Shown: positions 45,055 to 53,753 of the stretch, piece after piece
Layout of the letters: each line of letters opens with the position of its first letter
How positions within the stretch are numbered: position 1 is the first letter of the stretch
DNA from: HKCCE3408 sp039191215
Lineage (GTDB): Bacteria > Pseudomonadota > Alphaproteobacteria > Rhodobacterales > Rhodobacteraceae
Direction of reading: 5' to 3'
Length of the DNA stretch: 64,000 nucleotides
Assembly: GCA_039191215.1 (NCBI GenBank)
Contig: JBCCXT010000018.1
Span: 1-64,000 of the forward strand
Translations under genes and position numbers: made by a program
The notes under the pieces: generated by a model
Databases searched by the model: none
Seen by the model: only the letters and a program-made list of their open reading frames with translations
What the model was told of the DNA's origin: nothing

Positions 45055-46317
45055 ATGCGTTCCATTTTCCGTGCTGGCGCAGCTGCGCTGGCCGCTTCTA
45101 CACTTTTGACAAGCCCCGTTCTGGCCGACGGACACAGCCTTTCGGGCACGCTTCGGATCGCGTCGGATATGTCGAACCCCGGCCCGCGCGCTGTGATGGA
45201 AGGCCTGGCGGCTGATTTCGGCGAGATGCATCCCGACCTGACGGTTGAGCTGACCATCGTCGATCGAGAGGCCTGGAAAACCCAGATACGCAACTCGTTG
45301 AGCGCCAACCCGCCCGACGTTGTGAACTGGTACGCGGCCAACCGCATGGGCCCCTATGTCGATGCGGGCCTGTTCATGGACATCACCGATTGGTGGGATG
45401 CCGGCGATTATGAGGGCCTGGAATCGGTCCGCGGCGCGATGACGCTGAATGACCGTCAATGGGGCGTGCCTTACACGTTCTATCAGTGGGGCATCTACTA
45501 CCGCGAAGACATCTTTGCCGAGCTTGGCCTTGAAGAGCCCACCACCTGGGACGAAGAGGTTGCAAACTGCCAGGTCATTATCGACAGCGGCCGGGCCTGT
45601 TATGCAATCGGGTCGAAGTTCCTGTGGACCGCAGGCGGCTGGTTTGACTACATCAACATGCGCACCAATGGGTTTGACTTCCATATGGAGCTTGCCCGCG
45701 GCGAAGTGCCTTGGACCGATGACCGTGTGCGCGCAGCCTTCGACAATTGGCGCACGCTGATCGATATGGGTGCGTTCCTGGCCGATCACCAGAATTACAG
45801 CTGGCAGGAAGCGCTGCCGTTCGTGATCAATGGCGAGGCAACTGCTTACCTGATCGGCAACTTCGCAGTCGACCAGCTTCGCAATGGCGGCTTGACCGAT
45901 GATCAGCTGGATTTCTACCAGTTCCCGATCATCACCGAAGGCCTGCCGCAGGGTGAGGATGCGCCGACTGACACGTTCCACGTCGCCTCGGGCGCTGAAA
46001 ATGTCGACGCGGCCCGCGCGTTCTTGGCCTTTGTCGCTTCAGCCGATGTGCAGACGCAAATCAACGGTCCTGACGGGCTTGGTCAGCTGCCGGTAAACGC
46101 CAATTCGTCGGTTGCAGAAGATGAGTTCATCGAGCAGGGCTTTGCAATGCTTTCGGGCAACGCGCAAGGCGGTGTGGCGCAGTTCTTCGACCGGGATTTC
46201 CCGGCTGAGATGGCATCGGTTGGCATGGAAGGCCTGCAGGAATTCATGGTCTTCCCCGACAATCTTGACGACATCCTGGAGCGTCTCGAAGCGGCGCGTC
46301 AGCGCATCTACCAGTAA
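45055..46317 (+). CDS. sugar ABC transporter substrate-binding protein
   Basis: A 420-residue family 1 binding protein. GGGAGG lies 8 bases before ATG 45055. A signal peptide ends V-L-A-D-G. The mature part has 'GTLrIaSDMsnpgpravmEgLaadFgemhPdltVeLtivDreawKtqIRnsLsanPPDVvnWyaanRm', the MalE/UgpB-like pattern, with many Trp and Tyr residues suited to sugar stacking. Context (GH36 and GH42 downstream) suggests galacto-oligosaccharides such as melibiose, raffinose or galactosylglycerol. Confidence 0.92.
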   Translation: MRSIFRAGAAALAASTLLTSPVLADGHSLSGTLRIASDMSNPGPRAVMEGLAADFGEMHPDLTVELTIVDREAWKTQIRNSLSANPPDVVNWYAANRMGPYVDAGLFMDITDWWDAGDYEGLESVRGAMTLNDRQWGVPYTFYQWGIYYREDIFAELGLEEPTTWDEEVANCQVIIDSGRACYAIGSKFLWTAGGWFDYINMRTNGFDFHMELARGEVPWTDDRVRAAFDNWRTLIDMGAFLADHQNYSWQEALPFVINGEATAYLIGNFAVDQLRNGGLTDDQLDFYQFPIITEGLPQGEDAPTDTFHVASGAENVDAARAFLAFVASADVQTQINGPDGLGQLPVNANSSVAEDEFIEQGFAMLSGNAQGGVAQFFDRDFPAEMASVGMEGLQEFMVFPDNLDDILERLEAARQRIYQ

Positions 46318-46331
46318 ACCATGACGACCCC

Positions 46332-46358
46332 GCCCGCGCCCGGCATTCGGGCGCGGGC
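46332..46358 (+). promoter_or_regulatory. intercistronic hairpin after the binding-protein gene
   Basis: A perfect 11-bp stem, GCCCGCGCCCG/CGGGCGCGGGC, with a 5-nt loop and no T-run lies 14 bases after the stop. Such hairpins commonly protect the binding-protein message and lower permease expression. Confidence 0.6.
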
Positions 46359-46383
46359 ATGACGCGATCTGAGGACCAATTCG

Positions 46384-47283
46384 ATGTCAGATGCGAGTTT
46401 CTTGCAAAAGCATAAGATGATTGTGACGCCACTGCTGTTTTTACTGCCGGGTGTCCTGTTCTTTGTTGTGTATGTCGTTTGGCCCATCGCCGAGAGCTTT
46501 AACATCTCACTGTACCAGTGGGATGGCCTGGGGGACGCGACCTATATTGGGCTGCGCAACTACCAAGAACTTGCCACAGACCGCAACTTCGAGATCTCGC
46601 TTTGGAACAATGTCCGCTGGCTGGTCCTGTACCTGTTGGCGATCCCTGCGGGTCTGTTCATAGCACTTTTCCTCAACCAAACCGTTGCAGGCATCCGCAT
46701 CTATAAGTCATTGTTTTTCTTCCCTTTCGTACTAAGCCAAGTGGTTGTGGGCCTGGTCTTTTCCTGGTTCTACCTGCCGCGCGAGGGGCTGCTGAACGGG
46801 TTCTTGGGCCTCTTCGGTGCCGGTCCCATCAACGTGCTGGGCGACCCGACACTGGCCACCTACGGGATCATCGCCGCAGGCCTTTGGCCGCAGACCGCCT
46901 ATTGCATGATCCTTTATCTCACCGGTCTGAACGCCGTTGACCCGGAACAGATCGAAGCCGGTCGGCTCGATGGCGCCAAGGGCTGGCGCATGCTGTGGCA
47001 CGTGGTGCTGCCGCAGCTTCGGCCCGCGACCTTCATCGCCTTTGTCGTCACGATCATCGGCGCGCTGCGCTCGTTCGACCTCATCTCGATCATGACCAAT
47101 GGCGGTCCATTTGGATCGACCCGCGTGCTGTCGTTTTACATGTTCGAACGCGCGCTCAGCGAATTTGGCTTCCGCATGGGCTATGGCTCGGCCATCGCCG
47201 TGGTGCTCTTCCTGATCATGCTGATCTTCATCGCCTATTTCTTGTACAGCATGTGGCGCGACGAGCAGGAGGCTCGGCGATGA
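46384..47283 (+). CDS. sugar ABC transporter permease 1 (MalF type)
   Basis: A 299-residue permease with six membrane helices and the MalF-type loop 'vDPEqIEAGRLDGAkGWRMLWHVVLPqLRPATfIAFvvtiIGalRsFDLIsIMTnGGPfGSTrVLsfYMfErA'. It works with the permease at 47635. Its stop overlaps by 4 bp the start of the small YjbR gene. Confidence 0.93.
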   Translation: MSDASFLQKHKMIVTPLLFLLPGVLFFVVYVVWPIAESFNISLYQWDGLGDATYIGLRNYQELATDRNFEISLWNNVRWLVLYLLAIPAGLFIALFLNQTVAGIRIYKSLFFFPFVLSQVVVGLVFSWFYLPREGLLNGFLGLFGAGPINVLGDPTLATYGIIAAGLWPQTAYCMILYLTGLNAVDPEQIEAGRLDGAKGWRMLWHVVLPQLRPATFIAFVVTIIGALRSFDLISIMTNGGPFGSTRVLSFYMFERALSEFGFRMGYGSAIAVVLFLIMLIFIAYFLYSMWRDEQEARR

Positions 47284-47633
47284 GCTTTCGCGACCGTCTC
47301 GATGCGTTTTGCGCGACCTTACCGGGCGCGCAATGGGCTGATCCGGCTGACGGGCAACTGGCCTCCTGGAAGGTCGGCGGCAAGATGTTTGCCTGCACCG
47401 GCACGACAACGCCCGGTGTGTCCGTCAAGACCGCCGATGCCGCAACCGCGCAGATGCTGATCGATGCGGGCGTCGCCGAGAAGGCTCCGTATTTCCATGC
47501 TTCCTGGGTGCGTCTGCCGGAAAGCGTTCCGGAAGACGAGCTTCGGCACAGGCTGACGTCCTCTTACGATCTTATTCTGCGAGGCTTGCCAAAGAAGACG
47601 CAGGCCGAATTGTCAAAGCGGGAGGCTGTGTAA
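47280..47633 (+). CDS. MmcQ/YjbR family protein
   Basis: A 117-residue protein with 'aqWadpadgqlaSWKVGGKMFACtgtttPGVSVKtadaataqmLidaGvaekAPYfHaSWVrLpe...deLrhrLtsSYdLIlrgLPkktqaeL', the MmcQ/YjbR pattern, usually described as a DNA-binding-like CyaY-fold protein. It is placed between the two sugar permeases with an ATGA overlap on the left and 1 base on the right, so it is translated with them. No function is established for it here. Confidence 0.88.
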   Translation: MSFRDRLDAFCATLPGAQWADPADGQLASWKVGGKMFACTGTTTPGVSVKTADAATAQMLIDAGVAEKAPYFHASWVRLPESVPEDELRHRLTSSYDLILRGLPKKTQAELSKREAV

Positions 47634-47634
47634 C

Positions 47635-48483
47635 ATGTTTCCGACCCCAATTCAGAAACGACCCGCCGCGGCGCAGTTTTCCTACCAGGCGATGCTGCCC
47701 TTTGCGTTGGTCTTATGGCTGCTGCCTCTGATCGCGGTAGCACTCTTTTCGATCCGCCCCTTGGCCGATTTCACCAACGGCAATTACTGGGGCGTTCCCT
47801 CGTCGTTTGAGATGTTTGCCAATTACGGCCAGGTCTTCTTCAACTCCGACATGCCGCGCTATCTGTTCAACTCAGTCCTGATCACCGTGCCCACGGTGAT
47901 CGGCGCGGTGGCGCTGAGCTGCATGACAGGCTTTGCCCTTGGCATCTACCGGTTCCGCGGCAACCTCTTGATCTTTTTCATGTTCATCGCCGGGAACTTC
48001 GTGCCGTTCCAAATCCTTATGGTGCCTGTTCGCGATCTGACGGTGAATATCGGTCTCTATGATACAAAGATGGGGCTCGTGCTGTTCCATGTGGCATTTC
48101 AAACCGGGTTCTGCACGCTCTTCATGCGCAACTTCATCCGCGCACTGCCCTATGAATTGATCGAGGCTGCCCGGGTTGAGAACGTCAAGGAATGGCAAAT
48201 CTTTTGGTTCATCGTGCTGCCGCTGATGCGGCCCGCCATTGCCGCGTTGAGCGTGTTGATCTTCACCTTCATCTGGAATGACTACTTTTGGGCCATCGTT
48301 TTGACCCAAGGGCCAGAAGCGCAGCCGGTCACGGCCGGTATCACCCAATTCAACAGCCAATTTGTCGCGCAATACCATCTGATGAGCGCGGGCAGCATCG
48401 TGGCCGCCATTCCGCCGGTCTTGATGTTTTTCCTTATGCAGCGGCACTTCATTGCGGGCCTCACGCTTGGCGCGGTGAAGTAA
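47635..48483 (+). CDS. sugar ABC transporter permease 2 (MalG type)
   Basis: A 282-residue permease with six helices and the MalG-type loop 'alPYELIEAARVENvKEWQIFWFIVLPLMRPAIAALsVLiFTFIWNDYFWAivLtqgpeaqPVtaGI'. Begins 1 base after the YjbR gene and is followed after 3 bases by the alpha-galactosidase. Confidence 0.93.
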   Translation: MFPTPIQKRPAAAQFSYQAMLPFALVLWLLPLIAVALFSIRPLADFTNGNYWGVPSSFEMFANYGQVFFNSDMPRYLFNSVLITVPTVIGAVALSCMTGFALGIYRFRGNLLIFFMFIAGNFVPFQILMVPVRDLTVNIGLYDTKMGLVLFHVAFQTGFCTLFMRNFIRALPYELIEAARVENVKEWQIFWFIVLPLMRPAIAALSVLIFTFIWNDYFWAIVLTQGPEAQPVTAGITQFNSQFVAQYHLMSAGSIVAAIPPVLMFFLMQRHFIAGLTLGAVK

Positions 48484-48486
48484 GCG

Positions 48487-50634
48487 ATGGACGTTTCGCT
48501 GGCAGATGGCTTGCCGGTGGCCGCACGTGCAGGTTCGCATGCCAAAGCCGTGCGGGTCTGGCGTCTTGACGATAACGGACGGCAGACCATGGTGCTGGCC
48601 GCTACGGGCGACCGGCTGCCGCAAGTCGTCTATTGGGGCGCACCGCTGCCTGCCGACGAAGATCTGACGACCCTGCACGGGGCGCATGAGATTGATGTCA
48701 CCGGCGGCATGCTGGACGAGAACCCCGATTTGTCGCTATGCCCAGAGGCGGTGCGAACCTTTCCGGGCCAGCCCGGCCTGATCTTGCGCGCGGGCGACGG
48801 CCAGCCGTTACTGCCGAAATTCTGCTATGCATCTGAGACCGTCTCGGGCCCGTCTCTTGTTCTGCGCTATAGCGACACAGAAAACGGCCTGACGCTGGAA
48901 TTTCACTTTCTGGTCGATGAAAGCACGCGGATCATCACGGCTATGACCGTGTTGGAGGCCGAGCACGCAGTTCATCTGCATTGGCTGGCCGCACCCGTCC
49001 TGCCCGCACCGCAGCAGGCCGTGGAGATGATCGACTTTTCCGGCCGTTGGTGCGGTGAGTTCCAGCCTAACCGGACCGCATGGTCGCCCGGCATGCGCTA
49101 TCGTGAGAACCGCACCGGGCGCACAGGACACGAGCATTTCCCCGGCCTGTTGATCCCCGGCGAAGGCTGCACGAATACCCAAGGCGAGGCCTGGGGCTTT
49201 CACTATGGCTGGTCGGGCGGCCACAAGATGATCGCTGAAGAACTGCCCGACGGGCGGCGCCAGATCCAGTTCGGCCATGCGGCGCGGATGGAGACCAAAT
49301 CGGCCCGGCGCTTCGAGACGGCATCGCTATATGTCACCTACTCAACGACAGGTTTGAACGGCTGCGCGGTCTCGTTTCAGCGCCATCTGCGCGACCGGAT
49401 CGTGACCTGGCCAAAGCCCGGTCGTGCGCGCCCGGTGCACTACAATTGCTGGGAGGCGGTCTATTTCGATCATTCCCTACCGGTGATGCAAGATATCGCG
49501 CGGCGTGCGGCGGATCTGGGGGCCGAACGCTTTGTGCTCGATGATGGCTGGTTCGGCCAACGCGATGATGACACGCGCAGCCTGTCGGATTGGGAGGTCG
49601 ATCCGCGCAAATACCCCGAAGGCCTGCACCCGCTCATCGAGCATGTGCACGGGCTGGGCATGAGCTTTGGCATCTGGTTCGAGCCGGAGATGATCAACCC
49701 CGACAGCGATATCCACCGCGCCCATCCCGATTGGGCACTGGGCGGCGAGGATCAGACCCTTGGGCGAGCGCAAAAGGCGCTGAATATGGGCCTGGCGGAT
49801 GTGCGCGATTTCATCTTTGAACGCATGGCTTCGATCCTGCATGCCCACCCGATCGATTACATCAAATGGGACCATAACCGCGTCCTGCCGATGCCCGATG
49901 CCGACCAGACGCGCGGCTCTTATGCGTTGATCGACCGGCTGCGGGCGCAGTTTCCCGATGTTGAGATCGAAAGCTGCGCCTCGGGCGGCGCCCGGATCGA
50001 CTTTGGTATTCTCAAGCGCACGCAGCGGGTCTGGCTCAGCGATTCAAATGACGCATTGGAACGCCTGCGCATCCAGCATGACGCGGCATTTTTTCTGCCA
50101 TTGGCGGTGACCGGCAGCCATGTCGGACCGCGCCGGTGCCACACATCGGGCCGGATGCTCGATATCTCATTTCGCGCCTGGGTCGCGGCACAGCGCCATA
50201 TGGGTTTCGAGATGGACCCGCGAGAACTTGATGCGCGCGAAGAGGCGGTCCTGCGCGAGGTTACATCGTGGTGGAAGGCAAACCGCGACTGGATGTACCA
50301 CGCCGATATCCTGCGGCTTGATGCCGCCGATCCGACCATTATCGCCGAACAGCAGATGCCGCGGTCGCGGGATCGGTTTGTGGTTTTTGCCGGCAAGTCC
50401 GGCACTTCGCCGCAGATTGCGCCGCGCCCTTTGAGGCTGACCGCCCTTGACCCCAATGCGCGCTATTCGGTGCGGCTGGTCAACGGCGCCAATATCCCGG
50501 CACTCAGCCGCGGCACCCCGCTTTTGAAGTCGGGCCCCATAGAGGTTTCCGGGGCCTGGCTAATGCACCAGGGCGTCACACTGCCCTGGAATTACCCCGA
50601 AACCATGTGGGTCTTGGAGGGCCACCGCATATGA
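48487..50634 (+). CDS. alpha-galactosidase, GH36
   Basis: A 715-residue intracellular enzyme (no signal peptide). An N-terminal beta-sandwich precedes the (beta/alpha)8 barrel with 'ERFVLDDGWFGqRdDDtrsLsDWevDprKyPeGLhPLIehVHglGMsFGIWFEPEMinpDSD'. The predicted nucleophile is D462 in Y-I-K-W-D, and the acid/base is D519 in W-L-S-D-S-N-D following 'ESCASGGaRiDfgiLkRtqrvW'. It releases galactose from imported alpha-galactosides. Coupled to the next gene by an ATGA overlap. Confidence 0.95.
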   Translation: MDVSLADGLPVAARAGSHAKAVRVWRLDDNGRQTMVLAATGDRLPQVVYWGAPLPADEDLTTLHGAHEIDVTGGMLDENPDLSLCPEAVRTFPGQPGLILRAGDGQPLLPKFCYASETVSGPSLVLRYSDTENGLTLEFHFLVDESTRIITAMTVLEAEHAVHLHWLAAPVLPAPQQAVEMIDFSGRWCGEFQPNRTAWSPGMRYRENRTGRTGHEHFPGLLIPGEGCTNTQGEAWGFHYGWSGGHKMIAEELPDGRRQIQFGHAARMETKSARRFETASLYVTYSTTGLNGCAVSFQRHLRDRIVTWPKPGRARPVHYNCWEAVYFDHSLPVMQDIARRAADLGAERFVLDDGWFGQRDDDTRSLSDWEVDPRKYPEGLHPLIEHVHGLGMSFGIWFEPEMINPDSDIHRAHPDWALGGEDQTLGRAQKALNMGLADVRDFIFERMASILHAHPIDYIKWDHNRVLPMPDADQTRGSYALIDRLRAQFPDVEIESCASGGARIDFGILKRTQRVWLSDSNDALERLRIQHDAAFFLPLAVTGSHVGPRRCHTSGRMLDISFRAWVAAQRHMGFEMDPRELDAREEAVLREVTSWWKANRDWMYHADILRLDAADPTIIAEQQMPRSRDRFVVFAGKSGTSPQIAPRPLRLTALDPNARYSVRLVNGANIPALSRGTPLLKSGPIEVSGAWLMHQGVTLPWNYPETMWVLEGHRI

Positions 50635-51401
50635 CCAGCGTACCAACTTACCCTGACCTCGATGGCGCCTCTGTTTTCATCACCGGCGGCGGGTCCGGTA
50701 TCGGTGCGGCATTAACCGAAGGCTTTTTGCGCCAAGGCGCCAAGGTTGCCTTCGTGCAGCGATCGGATGCGAGCGGCTTTGTCGAAGAGATGTTGCAGAC
50801 GACCGGCATGCGACCCCATTTCATGCCCTGCGATATCACCGATATTGATGCCTTGAAGGCCACAATCGCGGAGGCCGGCGCGCGCAACGGCCCTATCACT
50901 GCACTGATAAATAACGCGGCCAATGACAAGCGCCACACAACCGAGGAAGTGACCGAGGAATACTGGGACTGGAACCAGGCCATCAACCTCAAAGCCTATT
51001 TCTTCGCCTGCCAGGCGGTTGTGCAACAGATGCGGTTTGCGGGCGGCGGCTCGATCGTCAATTTCTCTTCTATAAGTTACATGATGGGCAATGCCGGCTA
51101 TCCCGGCTACACCTCGGCCAATGCGGCAATAAACGGGCTGAGCCGCAGCCTCGCGCGAGAGTTTGGGCCAGACGGGATACGCTGCAACGCGCTGATGCCC
51201 GGCTGGGTTCTGACCGACAAACAACTGGAGCTTTGGGCCGAGCCTGAAGCGCTCAAAGACCATCTTGCGCGGCAGTGTTTGCAAGAACATCTCAAGCCTC
51301 AAGACATTGTCGGCGGTACGCTCTTTCTCGCCTCTTCGGCAAGTCGTATGATGACCGGGCAGGCGCTGGTCATCGATGGCGGTGTGGTTGTAACCGGATG
51401 A
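50631..51401 (+). CDS. SDR family oxidoreductase, probable sugar (galactose) dehydrogenase
   Basis: A 256-residue classical SDR from ATG 50631. It has the cofactor motif T-G-G-G-S-G-I-G, N-N-A-A-N, and the catalytic Ser in 'NFSSISYMMG'. The active-site motif reads Y-T-S-A-N, so the usual lysine of Y-x3-K is Asn. The operon position, between a galactosidase and KDGal kinase, suggests oxidation of galactose to galactonolactone. That is inference; the missing lysine makes activity uncertain. Confidence 0.85.
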   Translation: MTSVPTYPDLDGASVFITGGGSGIGAALTEGFLRQGAKVAFVQRSDASGFVEEMLQTTGMRPHFMPCDITDIDALKATIAEAGARNGPITALINNAANDKRHTTEEVTEEYWDWNQAINLKAYFFACQAVVQQMRFAGGGSIVNFSSISYMMGNAGYPGYTSANAAINGLSRSLAREFGPDGIRCNALMPGWVLTDKQLELWAEPEALKDHLARQCLQEHLKPQDIVGGTLFLASSASRMMTGQALVIDGGVVVTG

Positions 51402-52309
51402 ATGGATTAAGCTGGATCGCCGTAGATTGGGGCACGTCTCGGCTGCGCGCCTGGGCGATGGGCCGCAATGACGGCGTCTTGGCCGAAGCTGCCAGCGATG
51501 ATGGCATGAGCGCAGTGGGCCCGACCGGATTTGAGCCCGCACTTTTGCGACTGATCGAACCTTGGCTGAGCGCCACTACAATCCCCGTTTTATGCTGTGG
51601 CATGGTTGGCGCGCGGCAAGGCTGGCAAGAAGCGCCCTATGTGCCCGTTCCGGTGAAGCCCGCGCATCTCAGCCCGATCCGTGTGCCCGGAACGGACCCG
51701 CGTCTGTCGGTGTTTATCCTTCCCGGTCTCAGCCAAGCAGCACCAGCCGACGTAATGCGCGGCGAGGAAACACAGATCAGCGGATTTTTGGCCGCAGATC
51801 CCGATTTTGACGGTGTTTTGTGCCTGCCGGGCACACATGCCAAATGGACGCGGTTGAGCGCCGGTGAGGTTGTCAGTTTTCAAACCGCCATGACCGGAGA
51901 GCTGTATCAATTGATCGCCCATCGCAGCGTTGTGCGCCACGTGTTGGCAGAACAGACCGGCGCACTCGACGGTGCCGCCTTCGACGATGCGGTGGCCGAG
52001 GCATTGTCGCAGCCTGAGACCCTGGCGCAGCGGCTTTTTGGCCTGCGCGCAGGCGCCGTGCTGCATGACGTGGCGCCTGATACAACGCGGTCGCGGCTAT
52101 CGGGGCTGCTGATCGGGGCGGAGCTGGCCTCGACCAAACCCTATTGGCTGGGCCAGGCCGTCGCGCTCGCCGCAGAGCCATATTTGGCCGAGATGTATGC
52201 CCGGGCGCTTGCAGCCCAAGGCGTCGATGTACGCCTGGAAGAGGCAGGGCAGCTAACGCGGCGGGGCCTTGCGGCGGCGTTCCAAGCGCTGAACGAGGCG
52301 CGCGTATGA
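51398..52309 (+). CDS. dgoK: 2-dehydro-3-deoxygalactonokinase
   Basis: A 303-residue kinase with the family start 'WIAVDWGTSRLRAWaMg', 'PVLCCGMVGARQGWqEAPYVPVPv' and 'edtqIsGFLaadPdfdGVLCLPGTHaKWtrLsaGevvsFqTaMTGElyqLi'. It phosphorylates 2-keto-3-deoxygalactonate to KDPGal. It overlaps both neighbours by 4 bp. Confidence 0.95.
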   Translation: MNGLSWIAVDWGTSRLRAWAMGRNDGVLAEAASDDGMSAVGPTGFEPALLRLIEPWLSATTIPVLCCGMVGARQGWQEAPYVPVPVKPAHLSPIRVPGTDPRLSVFILPGLSQAAPADVMRGEETQISGFLAADPDFDGVLCLPGTHAKWTRLSAGEVVSFQTAMTGELYQLIAHRSVVRHVLAEQTGALDGAAFDDAVAEALSQPETLAQRLFGLRAGAVLHDVAPDTTRSRLSGLLIGAELASTKPYWLGQAVALAAEPYLAEMYARALAAQGVDVRLEEAGQLTRRGLAAAFQALNEARV

Positions 52310-52908
52310 CCCGGCCAATTGTCGCGATTTTGCGCGGCTTAACACCGTCCGAGTCTCTGCCTGTGACCGAAGCACTGATGACCGCGGGCATCGCCCGGAT
52401 TGAGGTGCCGCTCAATTCCCCCGATCCTTTAGAGAGCATCCGCCTGATGGCCGACCGCTTCGGCCAGGACGCGTTGATCGGCGCCGGCACGGTGCTGACG
52501 GCAAGCGATGTGGGCGCAGTGGCCGATGTCGGCGGTCAGTTGATTGTGTCGCCCAATTTCGACGCCGAAGTCGTGGCCGCCACCAAGAAACGCGGCATGC
52601 AGAGTTTTCCGGGCGTACTCACTCCGTCGGAATGTTTTGCCGCGCTGAAAGCGGGCGCGGATGGGTTGAAAGTGTTCCCGGCCTTCCAGATGGGACCGGC
52701 AGGGCTAAAGGCGCTGCGCGCCGTCCTTCCCAGCTCAACCCAGGCCTTTATGGTCGGCGGCGTTGGTCCGGATAACTTCGCCACATGGCGTGCCGCCGGT
52801 GCCGATGGGGTTGGGATCGGCACGGCCCTTTATAAGCCCGGATCTTCGGCACAAGAGGTTGGCCGGCGCGCAACCGAGATTGTCGCCGCTTGGGACGCGG
52901 CCGGATGA
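52306..52908 (+). CDS. dgoA: 2-dehydro-3-deoxy-6-phosphogalactonate aldolase
   Basis: A 200-residue class I aldolase cleaving KDPGal to pyruvate and glyceraldehyde 3-phosphate. The N-terminus 'PIVAILRGLtPsEslpvteALmtAGIarIEVPLNSPdPLeSI' contains E33, and the Schiff-base lysine is K122 in 'GLKVFPAfqmGPaGLkaLRAVLP'. The sequence fits the galactose-type (DgoA) rather than the glucose-type (Eda) branch. ATGA overlaps on both sides. Confidence 0.94.
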   Translation: MTRPIVAILRGLTPSESLPVTEALMTAGIARIEVPLNSPDPLESIRLMADRFGQDALIGAGTVLTASDVGAVADVGGQLIVSPNFDAEVVAATKKRGMQSFPGVLTPSECFAALKAGADGLKVFPAFQMGPAGLKALRAVLPSSTQAFMVGGVGPDNFATWRAAGADGVGIGTALYKPGSSAQEVGRRATEIVAAWDAAG

Positions 52909-53753
52909 GCGCCGAGCGTTTTGATGCCCGGGCTTGCCTACTGGGTGAAGGACCGCTGTGGCATCCCGAACGGCAGGAGCTTTTCTGGTTCGACATCCTG
53001 GAAAAGAGGCTTCTGTCGCGCAAAAATGACGTCCAGCGCGATTGGCAATTCGACCGGTATGCATCCGCTGCCGGATGGCTCGACCGCGACGCGCTGCTTG
53101 TTGCCACGGAGACCGACCTCTGTCGGCTCGATCTGACAACCGATGCGCTCGATCCGCTGGTCCCCCTGGAAGCCGAACGCGCCGATACGCGTTCCAATGA
53201 TGGCCGCGCCGATCCGTTTGGCGGGTTTTGGATCAGCACCATGGGCAAGCAGGCCCAGGCCGGGTATGGTGCCATTTATCGTTTTTATCACGGTGCTTTA
53301 CGACAGTTGGTTTCGGGGCTCACTATTCCAAACGCGATTTGTTTTGCACCAGATGGCAGTCACGCGTTTTATGCCGACACGCTGCCGGGCAAAATTTGGC
53401 GGCAGCCATTAGACCGGCATGGCTGGCCGGACGGTGTGGCAGAGCTTTTCATCGATCATGGTCCAGGTGCTGGCCCAGACGGTGCCGTCGTCGATGCAGC
53501 CGGCCATCTTTGGAACGCGCATTGGGGACATTTCAAAGTCAGTATGTACGACACTGCTGGCAACGCGCTGCGCGATTACCGATTGCCCGCCCGGCAGCCA
53601 TCTTGTCCGGCATTCGGCGGCCCGGAACTCAACCAACTTTTTGTCACGTCGGCGCGCGAGGATCTGGGTGCTGCCGCCACGGACCACGACGGGGCGACTT
53701 ACGTCATTCAAACCGAGGCGCGCGGCCAGGCGGAGCATCGGGTGATCCTGTGA
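52905..53753 (+). CDS. SMP-30/gluconolactonase family lactonase
   Basis: A 282-residue six-bladed propeller enzyme. Metal ligands of the family are visible: Glu in 'LGEGPLWHpe', Asn in 'TIPNaICFaPDG', and Asp in 'PDGAVVDaaGhLWNAHWG'. It probably hydrolyses galactono-lactone to galactonate, the step after the sugar dehydrogenase. Its stop overlaps the GTG start of the next gene by 4 bp. Confidence 0.92.
   Translation: MSAERFDARACLLGEGPLWHPERQELFWFDILEKRLLSRKNDVQRDWQFDRYASAAGWLDRDALLVATETDLCRLDLTTDALDPLVPLEAERADTRSNDGRADPFGGFWISTMGKQAQAGYGAIYRFYHGALRQLVSGLTIPNAICFAPDGSHAFYADTLPGKIWRQPLDRHGWPDGVAELFIDHGPGAGPDGAVVDAAGHLWNAHWGHFKVSMYDTAGNALRDYRLPARQPSCPAFGGPELNQLFVTSAREDLGAAATDHDGATYVIQTEARGQAEHRVIL

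Noticed and set aside
53228..53749. Long in-frame extension of the GH42 gene on the plus strand
   Set aside because: It lies inside the lactonase gene in another frame; the translation is low-complexity Arg/Cys-rich, and the GH42 family start matches GTG 53750.
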